A stretch of DNA of 5,815 nt from the NCBI GenBank assembly GCA_955652025.1, contig CATPAO010000349.1, forward strand, positions 1 to 5,815, given 5' to 3'. This DNA is from Casimicrobiaceae bacterium (lineage in GTDB: Bacteria; Pseudomonadota; Gammaproteobacteria; Burkholderiales; Casimicrobiaceae). The notes below the pieces were generated by a model that had not been told where the DNA came from, searched no databases, and saw nothing but the letters and a program-made list of their open reading frames with translations. Both the position numbers and the translations under genes were made by a program. Below are positions 1 through 5,815 of the stretch, piece after piece. The stretch's first letter is position 1; every line of letters begins with the position of its first letter.

Positions 1-565
1 ACTCGCGTTCGGCCGTCGATGCCTTCGCGGCGCTCGCCGCCGCCTCATGTCGCTCGACGGCGGCGCGCCACGCGCGCCAGCTTTCGCCGACCTCGCGGGT
101 AAGCGACGCGAATCCGCCAAAAGCGTCGAGCAATCGTCGCTGCGCGTCGGCGGACGCGAGCGCCTGATGCGCGTGCTGGCCGTGGAGATCGACGAGGCGC
201 GCGCCCAATTCGGCGAGTTGCGCGAGCGTGGCCGGCCGGCCGTTGACCCACGCGCGGCTTCGACCTTGCGCGTCGATCACGCGCCGCAGCAGCACATCGT
301 CGCCCGACGCAAGGTCGTTGTCGACGAGCCACGCGGCGGCGTCCGGTGCGTCCGCCACGTCGAACTCCGCGGCGAATTCGGCGCGATCGGCGCCCGGGCG
401 GAGCTGCCGCGACTCGAAGCGATCACCCAAGAGCAGAGACAGCGCGTCGAGGAGGATCGACTTGCCGGCGCCCGTTTCACCGGTCAGCACCGCAAAACCG
501 GCGTCGAACTCGGCGTCGAGCGCCTCGACGACGACAAAGTTGCGAATCGACAAAAGCCGCAGCAT
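1..565 (-). CDS. recN: DNA repair protein RecN, N-terminal 188 codons (gene runs off the left edge)
   Basis: RecN is an SMC-like ATPase that acts early in recombinational repair of double-strand breaks. Reading the reverse complement from the ATG at 565-563 gives an open frame to the window edge with no stop. It starts MLRLLSIRNFVVV and carries a Walker A motif GETGAGKS at residues 29-36, followed by the RecN-typical LLDALSLLLGD. A GQHAHQ motif lies at about residues 129-134, a conserved RecN feature near the start of the coiled coil. From about residue 150 the sequence becomes Ala/Glu/Arg-rich, as expected for that coiled coil. The rest of the coiled coil, the Walker B motif and the C-terminal ATPase half lie outside the window; full RecN is usually about 550 residues. 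It begins 8 bases after the nadK stop, so the two are probably co-transcribed, an arrangement common in proteobacteria. The ribosome binding site is weak (AGAG/CCGG-like). Confidence 0.95.
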   Translation of the reverse strand, partial: MLRLLSIRNFVVVEALDAEFDAGFAVLTGETGAGKSILLDALSLLLGDRFESRQLRPGADRAEFAAEFDVADAPDAAAWLVDNDLASGDDVLLRRVIDAQGRSRAWVNGRPATLAQLAELGARLVDLHGQHAHQALASADAQRRLLDAFGGFASLTREVGESWRAWRAAVERHEAAASAAKASTAERE

Positions 566-573
566 TGCCGGCT

Positions 574-1479
574 CTATCGATTCCCGCGAATCCGCTCGGG
601 TGTTTCGCTCCAGTGCAACTTTTCGCGCAGCATCGCGAAGTAGTCGTGGCCTTCCGGGTGCAGAAAACGCGCGCGATGCGGGGCACGGGAGAGCGCGACG
701 CGATCGCCCTCGGCGAGGCCGAAATGCGCCTGGCCGTCGCAATGCACCGACGCGTCGCGGCCGTGATTGATCGCGATCGTGATCACCGCGCTGTCGGGGA
801 CCGCGATCGGACGATGGGTGAGCGCATGCGGGGCGACCGGCACCAGGGCGAACGCGGGGACTTCCGGCGCGAGGATCGGACCGCCGGCGGACAGTGCGTA
901 CGCGGTCGATCCGGTCGGCGTGGCGACGATGACGCCGTCGGCGCGCATCGAGTAGACGAAGCGGCCGTCGATCTCGACCGCGCATTCGATCATCGTCCCG
1001 AGCGCGCCGCGGTTCACGACGACGTCGTTCAGCGCCGGCGCGTACTCGCGCGTGCCGTCGGCGCGCTCGACGGTGGCATGGAGCAGCGTGCGCCGCTCCT
1101 CGACGTAGCGGCCATCGAGCATCGCGCCCAACGTCGACTCCATGCGAGCCAACGGAATGTCGGTCAGAAATCCCAGCCGGCCCTGGTTGATGCCGATCAG
1201 GGGAACATCGTGCGGGGCGAGTTGGCGCGCATACGACAGCATCGTGCCGTCGCCGCCGACGACGATGGCGAGATCGACCGCCTCACCGAGCCGCTCGGCC
1301 GCCACCGTCGGTACGCCGGGCAGCGACGCAAGGCGCGCGGTGTCCGCCTCGTGCACCACCGCGTGTCCGCGCGTGTTGAGAAAGGCGGTGAGTCGCGACA
1401 ACGGCTCCGCGAGCTCCGGACTGCCGGGCCGCCCGATCAGAGCGATGCGGGCAAAGCGTGCGGGAGGGGGCACGGGCAT
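574..1479 (-). CDS. nadK: NAD kinase (ATP- or polyphosphate-dependent)
   Basis: NadK (also called ppnK) phosphorylates NAD to NADP in the cytoplasm, the only known de novo route to NADP. From the ATG at 1479 the protein is 301 residues, close to the usual 290-300, and ends in TAG. Hallmarks in order are GRPGSPELAEPL near residues 17-27, the catalytic GGDGT at 75-79, LIGINQGRLGFLTDI at about 94-108, the LNDVVVNR segment at about 150-157, and DGVIVATPTGSTAYALSAGGP at about 181-201, which contributes to nucleotide binding. I chose the ATG at 1479 because family similarity begins just after it. An in-frame GTG at 1512 would add 11 unconserved residues. No strong ribosome binding site precedes either start. 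It is divergent from hrcA and lies immediately upstream of recN. Confidence 0.96.
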   Translation of the reverse strand: MPVPPPARFARIALIGRPGSPELAEPLSRLTAFLNTRGHAVVHEADTARLASLPGVPTVAAERLGEAVDLAIVVGGDGTMLSYARQLAPHDVPLIGINQGRLGFLTDIPLARMESTLGAMLDGRYVEERRTLLHATVERADGTREYAPALNDVVVNRGALGTMIECAVEIDGRFVYSMRADGVIVATPTGSTAYALSAGGPILAPEVPAFALVPVAPHALTHRPIAVPDSAVITIAINHGRDASVHCDGQAHFGLAEGDRVALSRAPHRARFLHPEGHDYFAMLREKLHWSETPERIRGNR

Positions 1480-1587
1480 GGCATTGATTAAACCACAGGC
1501 GGCCCGCGCCACGCCCTCGGCCGTCGGGATGATTTGGACGCAACGCTAGGCTCACCGGACGCCCGGCACGGTAAGATAACCGCCATC
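1480..1587. promoter_or_regulatory. Divergent intergenic region between nadK and hrcA
   Basis: These 108 bases must contain, or lie next to, the promoters for both the nadK-recN pair and the hrcA-hemH run, judging by gene orientation alone. I can see an AT-richer patch (TTTAAT read on the minus strand, about 1484-1489) and TAAGAT at 1572-1577 on the plus strand. Neither has a convincing -35 partner at the usual spacing. GGTAAG at 1570-1575 sits 12 bases before the hrcA TTG and may serve as its ribosome binding site. No CIRCE operator (TTAGCACTC-N9-GAGTGCTAA) is visible, so there is no sign here of direct HrcA autoregulation. Confidence 0.4.
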
Positions 1588-2613
1588 TTGGACCCCCGTG
1601 CGCAGCATCTCCTGAAAACGCTGATCGAGCGGTACATCGCCGAAGGTCAGCCAGTGGGTTCGCGCGCGCTGTCGCGCCACTCCGGTCTCGAGCTGTCGCC
1701 GGCGACGATCCGCAACGTCATGGCGGATCTGGAGGAGATGGGTTTCATCGCCAGCCCGCATACGTCCGCCGGGCGAATGCCCACGCCGCGCGGCTACCGG
1801 TTCTTCGTCGACACCCTGATGGTGATGAAGCCGCTCGAGGAGGGCGAGATCCATCGCGTCGAAGGCGAGCTCGAGGGCGACCGCCCGCAGCAGATCGTCA
1901 GCGCGGCGGCATCGGTGCTCTCGCAGCTCACGCATTTCGCCGGCGTCGTGATGACGCAGCGGCGACGCGAGGCGGCGTTTCGCCACCTGGAGTTTTTGCG
2001 GTTGGCCGAGCGGCGCGTGCTCCTGATCGTCGTCACCCCCGAAGGCGACGTGCAAAACCGGATCCTGCACACGGACCGGCCCTACACGTCGACGCAGCTC
2101 ATCGAGGCGACGAATTTCTTCAACCAGAATTTTGCCGGCCAATCGTTCGGGGCGATCCGCGAGCGGCTGTCGGCCGAGCTCACCGAGCTCCGCGACGACG
2201 TCGCGCGTTTGATGAAGGCCGCCGTCGACGTCGGGGAAGGCGCGATGCAGGAAGGCGATACGCTGGTCGTCACCGGCGAGCGCAACCTGCTGCACGCGCA
2301 GGACCTGGCGTCGAACATGGAGCGCCTGCGCCAGCTGTTCGACCTGTTCGAGCAGAAAACGTCGCTGCTGCACCTGCTCGACGAATCGCAAAAGGCGCAG
2401 GGCGTGCAGATCTATATCGGCGGCGAATCCGGCCTCGTGCCGCTCGACGAGTGCAGCGTGGTCACGGCGCCCTACGAAGTGAACGGGCAGGTAATCGGCA
2501 CGCTGGGCGTGATCGGCCCGACGCGGATGGCGTACGAGCGCGTGATTCCGATCGTCGACGTCACCGCGAAGCTTCTGTCCAGCGCGCTCGCGCGCGAGCG
2601 GGTCGAAGATTGA
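1588..2613 (+). CDS. hrcA: Heat-inducible transcription repressor HrcA
   Basis: HrcA is the CIRCE-binding repressor of chaperonin genes, mainly groESL in betaproteobacteria; its folding is itself helped by GroEL. The protein is 341 residues, matching the family. The N-terminal winged helix-turn-helix covers about residues 5-75 and includes [30 protein letters not shown] and [19 protein letters not shown], the strongest HrcA signatures. The remaining part is the HrcA effector/dimerisation region, with the conserved ending IYIGGESG (about 297-304), SVVTAPY and [20 protein letters not shown] place the start at TTG 1588, where family similarity ([12 protein letters not shown]) begins. Relatives read MLDPR, which aligns the base triplet ATC at 1585 with their initiator Met, so an ATC start is a less likely alternative. 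A TTG at 1534 would add 18 unconserved residues. Its stop overlaps the next gene's start. Confidence 0.96.
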   Translation: MDPRAQHLLKTLIERYIAEGQPVGSRALSRHSGLELSPATIRNVMADLEEMGFIASPHTSAGRMPTPRGYRFFVDTLMVMKPLEEGEIHRVEGELEGDRPQQIVSAAASVLSQLTHFAGVVMTQRRREAAFRHLEFLRLAERRVLLIVVTPEGDVQNRILHTDRPYTSTQLIEATNFFNQNFAGQSFGAIRERLSAELTELRDDVARLMKAAVDVGEGAMQEGDTLVVTGERNLLHAQDLASNMERLRQLFDLFEQKTSLLHLLDESQKAQGVQIYIGGESGLVPLDECSVVTAPYEVNGQVIGTLGVIGPTRMAYERVIPIVDVTAKLLSSALARERVED

Positions 2614-3086
2614 GGCATAAGAACGAGCAGCTGATCGAATCGTTCTATACGGCGTTCGCGCGCCGCGACGGCGCCGCGATGGCCGCGTGCTACGCGCCCG
2701 ACGCTACGTTCACCGATCCGGTGTTCGACCTTCGCGGACCGGAAATCGGTGCGATGTGGACGATGTTGTGCGAGCGCGGCACGGATTTGCGCGTCGAAGC
2801 GCGCGACGTCGCTGCCGACGAGCGCGCCGGCCGCGCGCATTGGGAGGCGTGGTACACGTTCACGGCCAGCGGCCGCCCCGTGCACAATGAGATCGACGCC
2901 GTCTTTGCATTTGCCGGCGGCCGGATCGCCGTCCATCGCGACACATTCGATTTCTGGCGCTGGAGCCGAATGGCGGTCGGTTTGAGGGGTGCGCTCCTCG
3001 GCGCCACGCCGCTGATGCGGAAAGCCGTGCGCGCGCAGGCGCGCAAGAGTCTCGACGCATGGATGGCGCGCGAGCGCAGCCGGTGA
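2610..3086 (+). CDS. SnoaL/NTF2-like domain protein of unknown function
   Basis: A 158-residue protein that looks like the NTF2/SnoaL fold (ketosteroid isomerase-like superfamily). It has an N-terminal helix [21 protein letters not shown], then [20 protein letters not shown] at about 27-46, a pattern typical of this fold, and later strands around WEAWYTF (78-84), [14 protein letters not shown] (93-106) and HRDTFDFW (109-116). The C-terminal 40 residues are Arg/Ala-rich and lie outside the usual domain. No signal peptide or membrane segment is visible. The fold covers both enzymes and ligand-binding proteins, so the substrate cannot be named. The chosen start is TTG at 2610, overlapping the hrcA stop as TTGA, which suggests translational coupling. 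Upstream in-frame starts exist but would run deep inside hrcA. It overlaps or abuts the DUF3667-like gene downstream. Confidence 0.82.
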   Translation: MRHKNEQLIESFYTAFARRDGAAMAACYAPDATFTDPVFDLRGPEIGAMWTMLCERGTDLRVEARDVAADERAGRAHWEAWYTFTASGRPVHNEIDAVFAFAGGRIAVHRDTFDFWRWSRMAVGLRGALLGATPLMRKAVRAQARKSLDAWMARERSR

Positions 3087-3871
3087 CGATCGCGACGGCG
3101 GGCGTTCCGCAAGCGTGCAGGGTGTGCGGAACGATGCTAGCCGGCCCCTATTGCCAGGCGTGCGGACAGCCGAGCGTCGCCGTGCGGCGGACGCCGCGCG
3201 AGGTGCTGACCGGGCAGACCGGACGGCTCGCGCATACGCTGCGCCTCATTCTGACGGCGCCGGGGGAACTCGCGCGCGAGGTCGACGAGGCGCGGGACCG
3301 CCCGTCGCTGCGTCCGCTGACGCTGCGCTTCCACCTTGCCGCGCTGTTCTTTCTCGTCTCGACGTTCACCGGATTCGGTGTCGCGGCGATCGAGCAGGCC
3401 GATTCCGGCGGGTCCATGGCGACGAGGATCGATCGCCATGCCGCCGAAAGCCACGCAGGGTCCGCGCTGTATCGCGAGCGGCTCGAGCATCGGTTCCAGG
3501 CGATCTACACGGTGTTCGTGCCGCTGATAGCGCTCTCCTATGGCGGCGTGATCGGTCTGTTGCATTGGCGCCGCAAGCCGTGGCTGGTTCCGATCGCCCG
3601 CGGAATCCAGTATCTGTGCTTCATCTACCTGCTCCTCGGCGTCGTGTGGACATTGGCGCGTGCCGCCGGTCTCAATCCATTCGGGCTCTCGCCGGGACAG
3701 GTCGTCGTGCTGCTGTTCGGATTGGCCTATGCGACACTGACGCATCGCCGGATCTACCCCGAACGATGGATGCCCGCCGTGCTGAAGGGCGCCGTTGTCG
3801 TGGTTGTCGGAGCCGCGGTGCACAATTTCATGTTGATCGCGGCGCTGGTCCTTGCCGTCCTCGTCACCTGA
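3059..3871 (+). CDS. Zinc-ribbon membrane protein, DUF3667-like
   Basis: A protein of 270 residues with an N-terminal zinc-ribbon signature CRVCG (C20, C23) and YCQACGQ (C32, C35), the pattern seen in DUF3667 proteins, whose function is unknown. After it comes a polar stretch with RLAHTLRLILTAPGELARE, also family-like. Hydrophobic segments follow at about 91-111, 149-168, 183-201, 212-226 and 240-268, so this is an inner-membrane protein with about five or six spans and probably a cytoplasmic ribbon. The start is uncertain. ATG 3059 overlaps the upstream gene by 28 bases; GTG 3083 overlaps its stop as GTGA, a classic coupled start that would remove 8 residues without touching the ribbon. hemH starts 2 bases after its stop. 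The family assignment is from memory of the CxxCG/YCxxCGQ pattern. Confidence 0.85.
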   Translation: MDGARAQPVTIATAGVPQACRVCGTMLAGPYCQACGQPSVAVRRTPREVLTGQTGRLAHTLRLILTAPGELAREVDEARDRPSLRPLTLRFHLAALFFLVSTFTGFGVAAIEQADSGGSMATRIDRHAAESHAGSALYRERLEHRFQAIYTVFVPLIALSYGGVIGLLHWRRKPWLVPIARGIQYLCFIYLLLGVVWTLARAAGLNPFGLSPGQVVVLLFGLAYATLTHRRIYPERWMPAVLKGAVVVVVGAAVHNFMLIAALVLAVLVT

Positions 3872-3873
3872 TC

Positions 3874-4986
3874 ATGTCCTCCTTCCGCCCCGAACCGCCG
3901 TTCGAGCACGACCGCGCACCGAAGATCGGTGTGCTGCTCGTCAACCTCGGGACGCCCAGCGCGGCGACGCCCGCGGCGGTGCGGCGTTATCTGGCGGAAT
4001 TCCTGTCCGATCCGCGGGTGGTCGAGATCCCGCGCGCGGCGTGGGTACCCATTCTCCACGGGGTAATTCTCCGCACGCGGCCGGCGCGCTCGGCCGCCAA
4101 GTATGCGTCGATCTGGACCAACGACGGCTCGCCGCTGATGGTGCACAGCGCGAGACAGCGAGTCCTCATGTTCGGATATCTCGGTCAGCGGCTCAAGGAC
4201 GCGGGACTGCCGGGGGAGGGATGCATGGTCGCGCTCGGCATGCGCTACGGCGAGCCGTCGATCGGCAGTGCGCTCGATCAGCTACGCGACGGCGGCTGCG
4301 AAAAAATCCTGGTGCTGCCGCTGTACCCGCAGTATGCCGCGAGCACGACAGCGTCGACGTTCGATGCGGTGAACGCGCATTTTGCGCAAGCGCGGCGCGT
4401 GCCGGCATTGCGCTTTGTCGACACGTTTCACGACGATCCCGGCTACATTCGCGCGCTCGCCCGCTGCGTCAACGAGTACTGGGAGAAGCACCGCCGCCCC
4501 GACCACCTGCTGCTGTCGTTCCACGGGGTTCCGCGCCGCTCGCTCGCGCTGGGGGACCCCTATCATTGCTACTGTCAGGTCACAGGACGGTTGCTGGCGC
4601 GGGAGCTGGGCCTCGAGCCGAAACAGTGGACGCTGGCGTTCCAATCCCGTTTCGGCCGAACGGAATGGCTGAAGCCGTACACGTTCGACACGCTCGCGGA
4701 TCTGGCGCGGGAGCGACTCGGCCGTGTCGACGTGTTTTGTCCCGGTTTCGTCGCCGACTGCCTAGAAACGCTGGAAGAGATCGGTATCGAGGGACGGCGG
4801 CGATTCCAGAAAGCAGGCGGTGGCGAGCTGCATGCGATTCCCTGCCTGAACGAACACCCGGCCTGGATGGCCGCGCTCGCGGACCTTGCATTCCGCCAGC
4901 TTGGGGGCTGGCTGGTGGCGCCCCCCGACGCGGCCGCCCGCGAGCGTACGCTGCTTCGCGCCAAGGCGATGGGCGCCAAAGCCTGA
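3874..4986 (+). CDS. hemH: Ferrochelatase (protoporphyrin/coproporphyrin ferrochelatase)
   Basis: HemH inserts Fe2+ into protoporphyrin IX, the last step of heme synthesis, at the cytoplasmic face of the membrane. The protein is 370 residues, typical for betaproteobacteria. It shows IGVLLVNLGTPSAAT at about 18-32, YASIWTNDGSPLM at about 77-89, VLPLYPQYAASTTAST at 147-162, and the catalytic-site LLLSFHGVPRR with His217. The second active-site motif is CPGFVADCLETLEEI, where Glu298 matches the conserved metal-site acid. A YHCYCQVTG stretch (230-238) holds two of the several cysteines, but I see no clear 2Fe-2S ligand set and claim none. The start ATG follows the DUF3667-like stop by 2 bases and has no obvious ribosome binding site, so translational coupling is likely. 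It is the last gene of the four-gene run and is followed by GC-rich inverted repeats. Confidence 0.97.
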   Translation: MSSFRPEPPFEHDRAPKIGVLLVNLGTPSAATPAAVRRYLAEFLSDPRVVEIPRAAWVPILHGVILRTRPARSAAKYASIWTNDGSPLMVHSARQRVLMFGYLGQRLKDAGLPGEGCMVALGMRYGEPSIGSALDQLRDGGCEKILVLPLYPQYAASTTASTFDAVNAHFAQARRVPALRFVDTFHDDPGYIRALARCVNEYWEKHRRPDHLLLSFHGVPRRSLALGDPYHCYCQVTGRLLARELGLEPKQWTLAFQSRFGRTEWLKPYTFDTLADLARERLGRVDVFCPGFVADCLETLEEIGIEGRRRFQKAGGGELHAIPCLNEHPAWMAALADLAFRQLGGWLVAPPDAAARERTLLRAKAMGAKA

Positions 4987-4996
4987 CTGCTGCCAC

Positions 4997-5015
4997 GCGC
5001 GGGACGCCCCCGCGC
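4997..5015 (+). terminator. GC hairpin just after hemH, possible transcript 3' end
   Basis: A perfect 7-bp inverted repeat, GCGCGGG (4997-5003) and CCCGCGC (5009-5015), has a 5-base loop and starts 11 bases after the hemH stop. It would fold stably in RNA. It lacks a following U-tract, so it is not a textbook intrinsic terminator. It could stabilise the 3' end or form part of the repeat element that follows. Confidence 0.4.
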
Positions 5016-5090
5016 TCACTACGTTCGCTGCCCCTCGGAGGGGGAACAAGCATCCCTTGGGGCGGCCCGGCGTGGGCAGTGCCGCGGTTG
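5005..5090. repeat. GC-rich palindromic intergenic element, resembling a Burkholderiales dispersed repeat
   Basis: The segment contains nested inverted repeats. CCCCT (5031-5035) pairs with AGGGG (5039-5043) across a 3-base loop, and GCTGCCCC (5027-5034) can alternatively pair with GGGGCGGC (5059-5066) with one G-T wobble. The wording, a TTCGCTGCCCC half, a short spacer and then a CTTGGGGCGGCCCGGCG half, resembles a palindromic element I recall as being scattered between genes in Comamonadaceae and other Burkholderiales. Only one copy is in the window, so its repeat status is inferred, not seen. It lies between hemH and the grpE promoter and could act as a transcription boundary. Confidence 0.5.
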
Positions 5091-5169
5091 ATTCGAGCGG
5101 TTGGCCCCTCCATTTTTGGGATCAAGTGACATAGGGGGCAGCCGGCGCCGAAAATTCACCCTTTCCGCC

Positions 5170-5197
5170 ATTGAAACGACGCCGGCCGACCCCATGG
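5170..5197 (+). promoter_or_regulatory. RpoH (sigma-32) heat-shock promoter of grpE
   Basis: ATTGAAA at 5170-5176 matches the sigma-32 -35 consensus CTTGAAA at six of seven positions. After a 13-base spacer comes CCCCATGG at 5190-5197, which matches CCCCATNT at all but its final base. The order, spacing and location, about 40 bases before the grpE ATG, are those expected of a heat-shock promoter, and transcription would start near 5203-5205. The promoter would drive grpE and presumably the dnaK/dnaJ genes expected beyond the right edge. Confidence 0.82.
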
Positions 5198-5235
5198 TCT
5201 AATGAATTGGCTCGCTGAACCCGGATCCGAATGCT

Positions 5236-5799
5236 ATGACGCCTGACCGACCGAATACCTTTCCCGCCGAGCGCGCCGACTCTGATCCCGTCGTCGAGAC
5301 AGTCGGCGACAACGCGGCCGTCGATCCCGCGCCCGATCTCACCGATTTGCTCAAGAAGGCCGAGGACGAGGTCGCCCGCCTCCGCGACGCCTGGCTCCGC
5401 GCCCGCGCCGACGCCGAGAATACGCGCAAACAGGCGCAGGCCGACGTCGCCCGTGCGCACTAATACGCGGTCGAAAAGTTCGCCGAGGATTTGCTGCCGG
5501 TGAAGGATGCGCTGGAGCAGACGCTCGCCGCCGAGAACGTCACGCCCGAAACGATCAAATCCGGCGCCGAGCTCACGCTGAAGGCGCTGTCCGCCGCGTT
5601 CGACCGCGCCCAGATCGCCGAGATCGATCCGGTGGGCGAGAAATTCGACCCGCACCGCCACCAGGCGATGATGACCGTCGAATCGAAGGAGCCCGTGAAT
5701 AGCGTCGTCACCGTCTACCAGAAGGGCTACCTGATCAACGACCGCACACTTCGGCCGGCGCTGGTCGCCGTGGCCAAGGACCGCGACTCCGACGACTGA
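5236..5799 (+). pseudogene. grpE: grpE nucleotide exchange factor gene, interrupted by an in-frame TAA at codon 76
   Basis: GrpE releases ADP from DnaK in the DnaK-DnaJ-GrpE chaperone cycle. The frame spans 187 codons before TGA, normal for the family, but codon 76 (5461-5463) is TAA. Upstream are the acidic, disordered N-terminus (1-35) and the start of the long dimerising helix, ending ARADAENTRKQAQADVARAH. Downstream, in the same frame, the helix continues as [21 protein letters not shown], followed by the beta domain with FDPHRHQAM (137-145) and [18 protein letters not shown] (164-181), the GrpE signature. Relatives have Lys at the stop position, so AAA to TAA by one substitution explains it; there is no frameshift. 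As written, the product would be a 75-residue fragment. TTG 5491 or GTG 5500 could restart translation, but without the first half of the helix. The start ATG at 5236 has a weak ribosome binding site (CCGGA). Identity is certain; whether it is truly broken is not. Confidence 0.93.
5461..5463 (+). other. Premature TAA stop inside grpE
   Basis: This TAA falls in the expected HK-Y/F-A-x-E segment of the GrpE long helix (context ARAH-stop-YAVEKF). Coding similarity is equally good on both sides and the frame is preserved, which points to a single-base substitution rather than an indel. All other complete genes here end in TGA or TAG. Confidence 0.9.
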
Positions 5800-5815
5800 A
5801 CGCTCGCGGATACGG

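Noticed and set aside
346..1491. Long plus-strand open frame (381 codons) opposite nadK and recN
   Set aside because: It is Arg/Ala-rich, has no recognisable motif and lies antisense to clear NadK and RecN coding sequence; such frames are common in high-GC DNA.
1480..1587. CIRCE operator near hrcA, and sigma-70 promoters for nadK or hrcA
   Set aside because: No TTAGCACTC/GAGTGCTAA inverted repeat is present; TTTAAT and TAAGAT patches lack a -35 partner at proper spacing.
1552..2391. Minus-strand open frame (279 codons) opposite hrcA
   Set aside because: It mirrors hrcA codons and shows no family motif, while the plus strand encodes a full HrcA.
5074..5117. Possible intrinsic terminator: imperfect stem (GGGCA, CCGC with GCGG, TGGCCC) before a run of five T
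   Set aside because: The stem has an internal loop and a bulge, and a seven-base gap separates it from the T run; too weak to call.
3852..5129. Plus-strand 425-codon frame overlapping hemH
   Set aside because: It has Arg/Ala/Gly-rich low-complexity composition, while hemH in another frame has every ferrochelatase motif.
5141..5186. Inverted repeat GCCGGCG (5141-5147) and CGCCGGC (5180-5186)
   Set aside because: The arms are 32 bases apart, the right arm falls in the promoter spacer, and such GC words are frequent here by chance.
5202..5246. Short upstream frame of 14 codons plus stop overlapping the grpE start
   Set aside because: Its ATG lies at or before the predicted transcription start and has no ribosome binding site; nothing suggests it is translated.
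5122..5661. Minus-strand 179-codon frame opposite grpE
   Set aside because: It is a shadow of grpE; being open across the grpE stop is not evidence of coding, and it contains no known motif.

Overview
This window is a chromosomal housekeeping segment from a high-GC betaproteobacterium, most likely of the Burkholderiales. HrcA, NadK and ferrochelatase all read like Burkholderia-type proteins (recalled families, not a database search). The presence of hrcA together with an RpoH-type promoter also fits the betaproteobacteria. Codon use looks uniform, and I see no mobile element, CRISPR array, RNA gene or phage gene.

Layout: on the minus strand, nadK (NAD kinase, 574-1479) is followed 8 bases later by recN (DNA repair ATPase), whose C-terminal part runs off the left edge. 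A 108-base divergent gap separates nadK from a tightly packed plus-strand run: hrcA (heat-shock repressor, TTG start at 1588), a small SnoaL/NTF2-like protein, a zinc-ribbon membrane protein of the DUF3667 type, and hemH (ferrochelatase). These four genes overlap or lie within 2 bases of each other and probably form one transcript. After hemH comes a 249-base gap holding GC-rich inverted repeats that resemble a dispersed Burkholderiales intergenic repeat, then a good RpoH (sigma-32) promoter match, then grpE.

The main anomaly is in grpE. The reading frame is otherwise intact (187 codons), but codon 76, normally Lys in the family, is TAA. One A-to-T change from AAA explains it. This is either a sequencing/assembly error or a real nonsense mutation in a core chaperone cofactor. 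The second point of interest is the uncharacterised SnoaL-like/DUF3667 pair placed between hrcA and hemH.

How the genes relate: HrcA represses chaperonin-type operons through the CIRCE operator (none is visible here), while grpE appears to be under RpoH control and would work with DnaK/DnaJ, expected just downstream. NadK makes NADP, RecN acts in double-strand break repair, and HemH completes protoheme synthesis. I found no convincing evidence of a previously undescribed system.
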